Of a DNA stretch of 30,101 bases, positions 24,124 through 30,101 are shown piece by piece. Origin of the DNA: Acidobacteriota bacterium (GTDB lineage Bacteria; Acidobacteriota; Terriglobia; Acidiferrales; UBA7541). The notes below the pieces were generated by a model. It ran no database searches, had not been told where the DNA came from, and saw nothing but the letters and a program-made list of their open reading frames with translations. Numbering within the stretch: position 1 is the stretch's first letter; each line of letters starts with the position of its first letter. Location of the stretch: assembly GCA_003224075.1 (NCBI GenBank), contig QHYF01000063.1:1-30101 (forward strand), read 5' to 3'. The translations under genes and the position numbers were made by a program.

Positions 24124-24669
24124 ATGAATCGCTCGTCATTATTTGTCCTGGGCCTTCTTCTTCTTTCAACAGCTTGTTTTGGGCAGACAACCCCGGCTGA
24201 CTCTCAAACACTGCAGGCCCTGCTATCGGAAGTACGCCAACTGCGGCAGGATTTACAGACAACGACCATCGCGGCGCAAAGGGCACAAATTCTCATCTAT
24301 CGGTTGCAAGGGCAGGAGGCGGCTGTCGCGCGGGCCTCTCAGCGTCTTGACGAAGCCCGGGAAAAGCTCGCGAGAATTCAAGATGATCGGAAGCACGTGG
24401 CCACCGATGTCAAGCAGCACGAAGATTTCATAAGCAACACCGAGAATCCTCCAACCCAGCGGAAAGAGGTCGAGGCTGTGCTTCCCCGGCTCAAGACAAG
24501 ACTCGAATCGCTAGAAAATGAAGAACAACAACGGCAAACGCGAGAAATAGAGGCTGAGCAACAACTGCGGGCAGAAGAGGTCAGACTCAGCGACCTCCGC
24601 GACCAGTTGGACCGACTCGATAAGGCCCTGGAGAACGCCAGCCGCCGGCCGGGCGGCAGCTCTCAGTAA
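24124..24669 (+). CDS. Secreted coiled-coil protein of unknown function
   Basis: A 181-residue protein with a signal peptide ('LFVLGLLLLSTACFGQ', cleavage probably after about residue 20). The Cys in 'STAC' is not in a standard lipobox. The rest is almost wholly alpha-helical coiled coil, rich in Gln, Glu, Arg and Leu (about 28-75 and 78-172, with a break near 'NTENPPTQRK'). GGAGG lies before the ATG. It diverges from the thiolase gene and stands alone. Similar secreted helical proteins are common in Acidobacteriota in my recollection. No function can be assigned; a periplasmic scaffold is only a guess. Confidence 0.7.
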   Translation: MNRSSLFVLGLLLLSTACFGQTTPADSQTLQALLSEVRQLRQDLQTTTIAAQRAQILIYRLQGQEAAVARASQRLDEAREKLARIQDDRKHVATDVKQHEDFISNTENPPTQRKEVEAVLPRLKTRLESLENEEQQRQTREIEAEQQLRAEEVRLSDLRDQLDRLDKALENASRRPGGSSQ

Positions 24670-24738
24670 ATGAACCCGTCCACATGGACGTATAACCCGC
24701 TGCCCGGAAAGTGACCCACGACCGGCGGCTGTGGCGGG

Positions 24739-24769
24739 AAAAATTCTGGGGGCGGAGTTCTCTCCGCCC
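24739..24769 (-). terminator. Intrinsic terminator of the DinB-like gene
   Basis: GGGCGGAG (24750-24757) pairs perfectly with CTCCGCCC (24762-24769) around TTCT. On the minus strand the hairpin is followed by CAGAATTTTT (T-run at 24739-24743). It sits between convergent genes. Confidence 0.65.
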
Positions 24770-24786
24770 AGGACGACCAGTTTAAC

Positions 24787-25320
24787 TCAATTTGCAGCGG
24801 CTTCCGCCGCGCCCGGCTGGGCTTCATCCGCGCTCGGACCATAGAGGCCCGGCACGGGAACACCGATCAGGCGGAAGTAGACCGTGAGTTGCGCGCGGTG
24901 ATGGATCAGGTGATTCAACACCATGCCGCGGATACAGGCCACGCGAGGCATGCTGAGAATCTCCTTGCCGCCGGCGAGCAGCTTCCAGTTCTTCAGCATT
25001 TCCGCATCGCTCACCTTGGCAAGCGCCGCGCGTGCCGCGCCAGATTCTTTGTCGAAGACGGCGAGCAGTTCCTTCCGGTTGCTGATTTTCGGCGGCTCGA
25101 AGCTCGGGCCACCTACGGGCGCGTAATCGAGCTCTTCCGTGTTGATAGTTATTGGCAGCCATCCCACCATGGTGGCGACATGGCTGGCGAGCCAGCCGAT
25201 GGTTCCGGATTTCTCGTGTGGCTTCCAGTTCCATTTGTCATCGGGAACGCGTTCGAGGGTCTTACGAGTGCTCTGCATTTCCTGGTCGAACTCAGGCAAC
25301 ATCGATTGTCCAATGGTCAT
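24787..25320 (-). CDS. DinB-family (four-helix, metal-binding) protein
   Basis: A 177-residue DinB/YfiT-like four-helix protein. The probable metal triad is H47 ('WLASHVATMVGW'), H137 and H141 ('NHLIHHRAQL'); the motif 'NHLIHHRAQLTVYFRLIG' is typical of the fold. Members include bacillithiol- and mycothiol-dependent transferases and many proteins of unknown role, so the substrate cannot be named. The ATG at 25320 has GGGAGG eight bases upstream, and a good promoter lies at 25359-25388. It ends in the terminator at 24739-24769. It diverges from a second DinB-fold gene at 25543. Confidence 0.85.
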   Translation of the reverse strand: MTIGQSMLPEFDQEMQSTRKTLERVPDDKWNWKPHEKSGTIGWLASHVATMVGWLPITINTEELDYAPVGGPSFEPPKISNRKELLAVFDKESGAARAALAKVSDAEMLKNWKLLAGGKEILSMPRVACIRGMVLNHLIHHRAQLTVYFRLIGVPVPGLYGPSADEAQPGAAEAAAN

Positions 25321-25358
25321 CACAGCCTCCCTTGCGAAATCTGAATTCGCGAGCAGCG

Positions 25359-25388
25359 ATACTAGGCGAACAAAAGGCGAATTGTCAA
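25359..25388 (-). promoter_or_regulatory. Sigma-70 promoter of the DinB-like gene
   Basis: On the minus strand TTGACA (25383-25388) and TAGTAT (25359-25364) are 18 bases apart. The transcript would start about 32 bases before the ATG at 25320. Confidence 0.65.
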
Positions 25389-25542
25389 GCGTTCTTTTTG
25401 ACATCCAGCAGAACCCGATCCTCCGAGTATCGCCCCCGCGCTTGGTTGCGCCAAGCCGGGAATCGGTTACCTAAGATGGCGGGGCGACAGCGAGTTTTGA
25501 GGGAGGGGTTGACAGTTCGCTGCGAGAGAAGAAAATGGCTCC

Positions 25543-26091
25543 ATGGCACATCAATTCACGACATCCTACTCGAAGGATTCCACCGACATTTTCCGATACT
25601 ACAAAAAACTCGGAGAGCGCGCGATGGCGCAGTGTCCGGACGAGGGGCTCTTCACCACGCTCGATCCGGAGTCGAATTCGATCGCCATCATTGTGAAACA
25701 CCTGGCGGGAAACATGCGTTCGCGCTGGACGCACTTTTTGACGACTGACGGAGAGAAGCCGGACCGCAATCGCGACACGGAATTCGAGGATGCGCCGAAA
25801 ACACGCGCCGCACTGATGGAATTGTGGGAGCGCGGATGGAAATATGTCTTCGACGCGCTCGCGCCGCTGAGCGATGAAGATTTGAGTCGAAAGATTACCA
25901 TCCGCAGCGAGCCGCACTCCGTCATGCAGGCCATCAACCGGCAAATCGCGCATTATTCTTACCACGTGGGGCAGATCGTTTGCCTGGCAAAGCATTTTGC
26001 GGGCAGCAAGTGGCAATCGCTCACCATCCCAAAAAAGAAGTCAGCTGAATTCAACGCGCGAGTGGCGACTGGAGAAATCTCTCAACGATAA
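25543..26091 (+). CDS. DinB-superfamily protein, DUF1572 type
   Basis: A 182-residue four-helix protein of the DUF1572/DinB type. Metal-ligand candidates are H53 ('AIIVKHLAGNM'), H137 and H141 ('IAHYSYHVGQI'), the same H...HxxxH layout as its neighbour. Other marks are 'FTTLDPESNSIAII' and 'KKKSAEFNARVATGEI'. Start at ATG 25543; an ATG eight bases earlier is out of frame and the Shine-Dalgarno is weak (GAGAAG). The helicase-nuclease gene follows 65 bases downstream on the same strand. Biochemical role unknown; thiol-dependent detoxification is typical for some DinB members. Confidence 0.85.
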   Translation: MAHQFTTSYSKDSTDIFRYYKKLGERAMAQCPDEGLFTTLDPESNSIAIIVKHLAGNMRSRWTHFLTTDGEKPDRNRDTEFEDAPKTRAALMELWERGWKYVFDALAPLSDEDLSRKITIRSEPHSVMQAINRQIAHYSYHVGQIVCLAKHFAGSKWQSLTIPKKKSAEFNARVATGEISQR

Positions 26092-26156
26092 GGGCCAAAC
26101 TGCGTTGTCCTTCGGGCCGATTTCCAGTTCGTTGTGAAATCCGATACGCTTCCAAC

Positions 26157-29100
26157 ATGATGGCGACGCTGTTCGAAATGGGGCCGCTGGGTGAGAGCGG
26201 GCTGAAGCTGAATGACGCGCAGAGGCGGGCGATCACACACGGCGAAGGCCCCCTGCTGGTGATCGCGGGCGCAGGCACGGGAAAAACTCGCGTCATCACC
26301 GAGCGAATCCGCCACCTGCTGCAGTCGGATGAAACACTCTCCGGCGAGAACGTCCTCGGGCTGACTTTTACGAAAAAAGCGGCGGGCGAGATGAAGGCCC
26401 GTGTCGTCAAGGCCACCGGCGAGCGCGGGAAAGCCGTCACGCTGGCAACTTTTCATTCTTTCTGCGAAACGCTGCTGAACCAGACCGATCCCGAGCGCAT
26501 CATGCTCGACAAGTTTGATCATTGGATTCTGCTGCGCCGGAATCTCGGCCTCTTGAAGCTGGACAGGTACCGCCGCCTGGCCGATCCCGGCCAATTCCTA
26601 AATGATTTTGTCGAGTTTTTCTCGCGCTGCCAGGATGAACTGGTCACCTGGGAAGATTACCGGCGCTATGCGGACACCCTCGCGAGCGAATTGCAGACGG
26701 AACGTGCCGCGCTGGACGCCGACACGCTGGCCGAACGCGAAGAGACCGTGGCCCGCGAGCAGGAAATTGCCCGCGCCTATTGCGCCAGCGAAGAGCTGCT
26801 CCGGGACAAGAAGCGGGTTTCGTTCGGCTCGCTCATCACCGGAGCAGTGGCTTTGCTCGAACGCGATGCCGCCCTGCGCGAATCGCTCCAGCAGCGTTAC
26901 CGCTACGTTCTGGTGGACGAATTCCAGGATACCAACATCGCGCAGCTCCGCCTTCTCGAACTCCTCGCCGGCCCATCGCGCAGCATCGTCGCCGTCGGCG
27001 ACAACGACCAAGCCATTTATCGCTTCCGCGGCGCGTCCTTCGCAAGCTTTCAACTTTTCCTCGAGCGCTTTACCGATTGGAAGACCTGCGAAGATTCGAG
27101 AAACCTTCGCGTGAGCCTGACCGAGAACTACCGCTCCACGCCCAACATTTTGCGCGTGGCCACGCAGGTGATCGCGCAGAACACCGTAAGCGCTGATTTT
27201 CCGAAGAAACTGCTGAACGCAAACCGGCCCGAGGGCGAGAAGATTCGCATCGTGGAATTGGCCAACGAAGAGGAGGAAGCGCAATGGGTGGCGGACGAGT
27301 TGCAACGCATTCATGGCGCAGGGCGCCGCTGGAGGGATTTTGCGGCGCTCTATCGCCAGCACGCGCATCGAAACGAGCTGGTGAAAGAATTGTCGCGGCG
27401 GAAAATCCCTTTTGTGATCGCCAGGCTGTCCATCCTCGAACATCCCCTGGTGCGCGATGTCCTCGCTTATCTGCGCTTGCTCGCGCAGCCCTATGACGAC
27501 ATCGCCTGCGCTCGCGTGCTTTCCGCCCCCGCGTGGCATCTGCAACCCGAAGATCTCGTCCGTCTGGCCGAGCGCGCCGCAAAGAAGCGCGGGACCGCGC
27601 TTTACGACGTGCTGCAGGCCCCGCAGTCCGAATTGCCTTTTGATGCTTCTCATTCCGCGCTCGGCGGCCTGCTTGAGTTCCTTGCCGAGCAAAGAAAAAC
27701 CCTAAGGCAACGGACGGCCAGAGACATTTTGGGAGACTTGATGGAGTGGCTGGAGATCCCGCAGCGCGCCGGCGAGCAGGACTCCCACTACGTGACCCGG
27801 CTGTCAGAATTTGTGAAGGAATGGGAAGCCAAGAGTGAGACGCGCGGGCTCGCCGAATTCCTCGAATACCTCGATTATTTCGAACAAGCGGGAGGAACGG
27901 TCAGCCTCGAAGAGGATCCGCCGGGCGACGCGGTGCAGTTGATGACCGTGCACGCCGCGAAGGGACTGGAGTTTCCCCAGGTATTCGTCTTGCGGGTGAA
28001 CAATAAGAAATTCCCCGCCACGGAAAGACCCCGCGTCTTCGAATTCCCGGCCAGACTCATGAAAGAAGGTCAGCCCGCGGAGCAGTTCCACATCCAGGAA
28101 GAGCGCCGCCTGTTCTACGTTGCGCTCACCCGCGCGCAAGAGCGCCTGACCCTGACCACGCTCACCGATAAAGAAGGCAAGGTTTCCACCTTCATCGAAG
28201 ACATCGTGATGGACCCGGCGGTGAAGCGCAGAGACGTCCGCCAGATGATGCCGAAGTTGCCGCCTGCAAGCGAGCCTGCCGCTGCAAAAAGCCCTTCGAC
28301 GGCAACCCCATCGCAACTCTTCCCCGCTTCACCGGCTCCCCCGAAGATTTTCTGCAGGATTGCGGAATGGGCCGAGAGCTTCTACCCGCGGTCGCCGGAG
28401 CCGCTCACGTTGAGCCCATCGGCGGTGAATGGCTATCGCACCTGCCCACAGCGGTATTTGTTCGGATACCTCTGGTCGCTGAAAGAAGGCCCAAAAGCCA
28501 CTTTGAGTTTCGGCAGCATCATGCATGGCACCATCAAGCGTTTCGTCAGCGAGCTCCGCAGAGGCAACAAGCTCCCATTCGAAGAGTTGCAGCGGCTCTT
28601 TGAGATGGAATGGCGTTCCGTAGGATTCGAGGACGAATATCAGGAGGCAGAATACAAAAAGGACGGTGTTGAGCAGCTTCGTGCGTTCTACACCGCGGTG
28701 ATGGAGGCGCCCCCGCGAGTGCTGGAGCAGGAAAAGGGTTTCGAATTGCCGCTGGAGAACAACGTAACCATCATCGGGCGAATGGACCAGGTGAATTCGC
28801 TAGCGCGCGATGACGGTTCTGCGGTGAAAAAGACGAAAGATGTCGAGATCGTCGACTACAAGACAGGCAAGCCGAAAAAGGATGCTGACGCGAAGAAAGA
28901 TCTGCAACTCAGTCTCTACGCGCTCGCCGCGAAAGAGATTTTCGAATGGAACCCCGTCCGCCTGGTCTTTCACTATCTGCAAAACAACCAGATCCAGGTG
29001 AGCACCCGCGATTCAAAGCAGCTCGACGAGGCTCAGAAGATCGTGCAGGAAACTGCCGCTGACATTCGAGCCGGGGAATTTCCTCCCAATCCGGGTTTCA

Positions 29101-29162
29101 TCTGCCGCTCTTGCGCCTACAAGCCCATCTGCCCGGCGCATGAAGAGGCCCTGAGCCCTTAA
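26157..29162 (+). CDS. UvrD/Rep-type DNA helicase fused to a Fe-S PD-(D/E)XK nuclease
   Basis: A 1001-residue protein. Superfamily 1A helicase motifs: Walker A 'GAGTGKT' (38-44), motif Ia 'LTFTKKAAGEMK', Walker B 'DEFQDT' (254-259), 'GDNDQAIYRFRGA', 'ENYRST', 'VHAAKGLEF' and 'RRLFYVALTRA'. From about residue 740 a RecB-type nuclease follows: C763 ('YRTCPQRY'), D877 ('GRMDQV'), D900-x-K902 ('IVDYKTGK'), the 'LQLSLYALA' motif, and a C-terminal 'CRSCAYKPIC' with C983, C986, C992. C763 plus these three match the 4Fe-4S ligands of AddB/Cas4 nucleases. The layout recalls the mycobacterial AdnA/AdnB subunits. It probably resects double-strand breaks; no partner gene is adjacent. An ATG one codon later is an alternative start. 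Confidence 0.93.
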   Translation: MMATLFEMGPLGESGLKLNDAQRRAITHGEGPLLVIAGAGTGKTRVITERIRHLLQSDETLSGENVLGLTFTKKAAGEMKARVVKATGERGKAVTLATFHSFCETLLNQTDPERIMLDKFDHWILLRRNLGLLKLDRYRRLADPGQFLNDFVEFFSRCQDELVTWEDYRRYADTLASELQTERAALDADTLAEREETVAREQEIARAYCASEELLRDKKRVSFGSLITGAVALLERDAALRESLQQRYRYVLVDEFQDTNIAQLRLLELLAGPSRSIVAVGDNDQAIYRFRGASFASFQLFLERFTDWKTCEDSRNLRVSLTENYRSTPNILRVATQVIAQNTVSADFPKKLLNANRPEGEKIRIVELANEEEEAQWVADELQRIHGAGRRWRDFAALYRQHAHRNELVKELSRRKIPFVIARLSILEHPLVRDVLAYLRLLAQPYDDIACARVLSAPAWHLQPEDLVRLAERAAKKRGTALYDVLQAPQSELPFDASHSALGGLLEFLAEQRKTLRQRTARDILGDLMEWLEIPQRAGEQDSHYVTRLSEFVKEWEAKSETRGLAEFLEYLDYFEQAGGTVSLEEDPPGDAVQLMTVHAAKGLEFPQVFVLRVNNKKFPATERPRVFEFPARLMKEGQPAEQFHIQEERRLFYVALTRAQERLTLTTLTDKEGKVSTFIEDIVMDPAVKRRDVRQMMPKLPPASEPAAAKSPSTATPSQLFPASPAPPKIFCRIAEWAESFYPRSPEPLTLSPSAVNGYRTCPQRYLFGYLWSLKEGPKATLSFGSIMHGTIKRFVSELRRGNKLPFEELQRLFEMEWRSVGFEDEYQEAEYKKDGVEQLRAFYTAVMEAPPRVLEQEKGFELPLENNVTIIGRMDQVNSLARDDGSAVKKTKDVEIVDYKTGKPKKDADAKKDLQLSLYALAAKEIFEWNPVRLVFHYLQNNQIQVSTRDSKQLDEAQKIVQETAADIRAGEFPPNPGFICRSCAYKPICPAHEEALSP

Positions 29163-29223
29163 GCGAACACAGCGGAATTCTTTCAATTGTTCCCCCGGAG
29201 CGATGCCAACGAGAGGAGGCCAA

Positions 29224-29580
29224 GTGAATCGAAAAAATGCTTACTTGTTCCTTTGCATTCTCGGAACTGTACTCCCCTACTCACAGTTTGTCCCTTGGCT
29301 CGTCGAGAACGGGTTAAACGCTCAGTTTTTCGTACGGCAACTCTTCGCCAACCGCATCGGTGCATTCTTCGGATGGGACGTTTTAGTCTCCGGCGTGGTC
29401 CTTGTGGGGTTTGTGCGCAGCGAAGGCAAACGCCTCGGCATGAGCCTCCTGTGGCTACCGATTCTCGGCTTGTGCGCCGTTGGCGTTTCGTTTGGGCTCC
29501 CGCTCTTTCTTTATCTCCGCGAACGCGCGCTCGAGGGGGTCGAAGGGACGACTGGAACAGCAGCAACAGTCAAATCCTGA
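29224..29580 (+). CDS. DUF2834 domain membrane protein
   Basis: A 118-residue protein with three hydrophobic helices (about residues 5-24, 48-66 and 76-98). The family pattern is visible in 'LPYSQFVPWLVENGLN' and 'FFGWDVLVSGVVLVGFV'. The GTG at 29224 is chosen because AGGAGG lies five bases before it; an ATG at 29203 lacks this. It stands 61 bases after the helicase-nuclease gene. The function of DUF2834 proteins is not known. Confidence 0.8.
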   Translation: MNRKNAYLFLCILGTVLPYSQFVPWLVENGLNAQFFVRQLFANRIGAFFGWDVLVSGVVLVGFVRSEGKRLGMSLLWLPILGLCAVGVSFGLPLFLYLRERALEGVEGTTGTAATVKS

Positions 29581-29610
29581 CGGAATTCCGTCCTGACACG
29601 CTCCGCAGGC

Positions 29611-29645
29611 ACAAAACAAAGGCGCCCCGACCCGGCCGGAGCGCC
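29611..29645 (-). terminator. Strong intrinsic terminator of the 17-codon gene
   Basis: On the minus strand GGCGCTCCG and CGGGGCGCC form a 9-bp stem with one G-U pair and a 7-base loop, followed directly by TTTGTTTTGT. The plus-strand reading has only a weak T-tract, so the minus strand is preferred, although the DUF2834 gene could also use it. Confidence 0.75.
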
Positions 29646-29675
29646 TTGATCTTTCGAATCTTGTTTGGAGAGGTC

Positions 29676-29729
29676 CTACTTCCCTTTTTTCGGGGCCTTT
29701 TTCTCGTCCTTCTTCGCCTTTTTCTTCAT
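29676..29729 (-). CDS. Tiny lysine-rich protein gene (17 codons)
   Basis: The minus strand encodes MKKKAKKDEKKAPKKGK (9 Lys, then Asp, Glu and Ala/Pro/Gly), ended by TAG. Its ATG is preceded by AAGGAG five bases upstream, a near-ideal Shine-Dalgarno. A promoter (29792-29820) starts a transcript about 55 bases before the ATG and a strong terminator (29611-29645) ends it after the stop, so the whole unit of about 170 bases is self-contained. The peptide is very basic and could bind nucleic acid or ribosomes, or the transcript could act as a small RNA with an incidental frame; neither can be decided here. It lies downstream of the VWFA-related gene on the same strand. Confidence 0.6.
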   Translation of the reverse strand: MKKKAKKDEKKAPKKGK

Positions 29730-29791
29730 TCGATCTCCTTCTCAGACTGAGCAGATGCCGGGCGTCACCGCCAACCACCCGCCGTTCATTT

Positions 29792-29820
29792 CATATACGA
29801 GCGGTCTTCGCTGGAGTCAA
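29792..29820 (-). promoter_or_regulatory. Sigma-70 promoter of the 17-codon gene
   Basis: On the minus strand TTGACT (29815-29820) and TATATG (29792-29797) are exactly 17 bases apart. It starts only about 32 bases after the stop of the VWFA-related gene. Confidence 0.6.
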
Positions 29821-29851
29821 GAGATTTCGACATCCAAAGTGAAAAAGGCCT

Positions 29852-30101
29852 CTACCTCGGCGTGGCTCCCGCATAGTAGCCCTCGCGCGTCAGGATGGTC
29901 AGACCCTCGCGCTTTACGCGGACCTCGATAGAATGATACTCCGCGCCGCGGTCCGTCCCCGCGGGCGCGTACGCCAGGGTGTATTGGTTGCGCGCTTCTT
30001 CCGTGACCCTGGCGTAAAGCTCCTCCATCGCCCGGCTCTTCAATCCGTAATAAACGTCCCCTCCGGTATCGTGGGCGTACTTCGAAAGCCGTTCGAATCG
30101 C
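29852..30101 (-). CDS. VWFA-related domain protein, C-terminal part only
   Basis: The last 82 residues of a minus-strand gene whose start lies beyond the window. The sequence 'RFERLSKYAHDTGGDVYYGL', then 'LYARVTEEARNQYTLAYAPAG', and an ending 'VRVKREGLTILTREGYYAG' are the C-terminal pattern of the VWFA-related family abundant in Acidobacteriota (secreted von Willebrand factor A-like proteins). The start and the metal-ion-dependent adhesion site are not visible. Role unknown; adhesion or protein interaction outside the cytoplasm is usual for VWFA domains. Confidence 0.8.
   Translation of the reverse strand, partial: RFERLSKYAHDTGGDVYYGLKSRAMEELYARVTEEARNQYTLAYAPAGTDRGAEYHSIEVRVKREGLTILTREGYYAGATPR

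Noticed and set aside
29187..29750. 187-codon plus-strand frame across the DUF2834 gene
   Set aside because: Another frame of the DUF2834 gene and its downstream terminator; no Shine-Dalgarno and no family match.
30083..30095. GTTCGAATCGC resembling a tRNA T-loop
   Set aside because: It lies inside the VWFA-related coding region and has no matching tRNA stems around it.
1..30101. CRISPR arrays, insertion sequences, integrase or attachment sites
   Set aside because: No regularly spaced repeats, transposase or recombinase motifs were seen; the lower-GC mer-like operon is the only sign of transfer.

Overview
The window reads like a piece of a high-GC bacterial chromosome, most likely from Acidobacteriota. 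This is inferred from the gene mix (a VWFA-related protein, zinc-ribbon/DUF2007 proteins, RsbU-type phosphatase, KorAB, several DinB-fold proteins, a DUF2834 protein) and not from a marker gene; no rRNA or tRNA was seen. Genes are dense on both strands. No transposase, CRISPR array or prophage is visible. Many long open frames antisense to real genes are GC-driven shadows and were left out.

Layout. 1-1146 (+): a small mercury-resistance-like operon (MerR-type regulator, MerC-like membrane protein, small thioredoxin), visibly lower in GC than the rest, without a reductase in view. 1293-6612 (-): a co-directional run of a membrane-anchored trypsin-like protease with a degenerate receiver domain, a zinc-dependent phospholipase C-like exported protein with a degenerate biotinyl-like tail, an esterase whose start overlaps the phospholipase stop, and an ATP-grasp ligase. 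6779-7402 (-): lexA with a good promoter. 7543-7698 (+): a possible 51-residue membrane protein. 7944-10843 (+): korA-korB for 2-oxoacid:ferredoxin oxidoreductase. 11079-12476 (+): GAF-SpoIIE phosphatase, convergent with a stand-alone penicillin-binding transpeptidase (12603-13694, -). After a 590-base gene-free gap come recA (-) and a hicB-hicA toxin-antitoxin pair (-) with an abnormal hicA.

16345-19298 (-) is a run of four genes: two zinc-ribbon/DUF2007 paralogues (one frameshifted), an unknown protein and 3-hydroxybutyryl-CoA dehydrogenase. It faces away from a sigma factor/anti-sigma pair and a zinc-ribbon membrane protein (19863-21636, +). A third, expanded zinc-ribbon/DUF2007 paralogue (21665-22753, -) and an acetyl-CoA acetyltransferase (22766-23950, -) follow. 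So three members of one poorly characterised family surround a transcription-control module within 5 kb.

24124-30101: a secreted coiled-coil protein, two divergent DinB-fold proteins, a 1001-residue helicase-nuclease with a Cas4/AddB-like Fe-S nuclease domain, a DUF2834 membrane protein, a tiny lysine-rich 17-codon gene (29676-29729, -) with its own promoter, Shine-Dalgarno and terminator, and the 3' end of a VWFA-related gene.

The most unusual items are the 17-codon gene, the phospholipase/biotinyl-like fusion, the pseudo-receiver protease and the zinc-ribbon/DUF2007 cluster. None of these could be tested by database search here.
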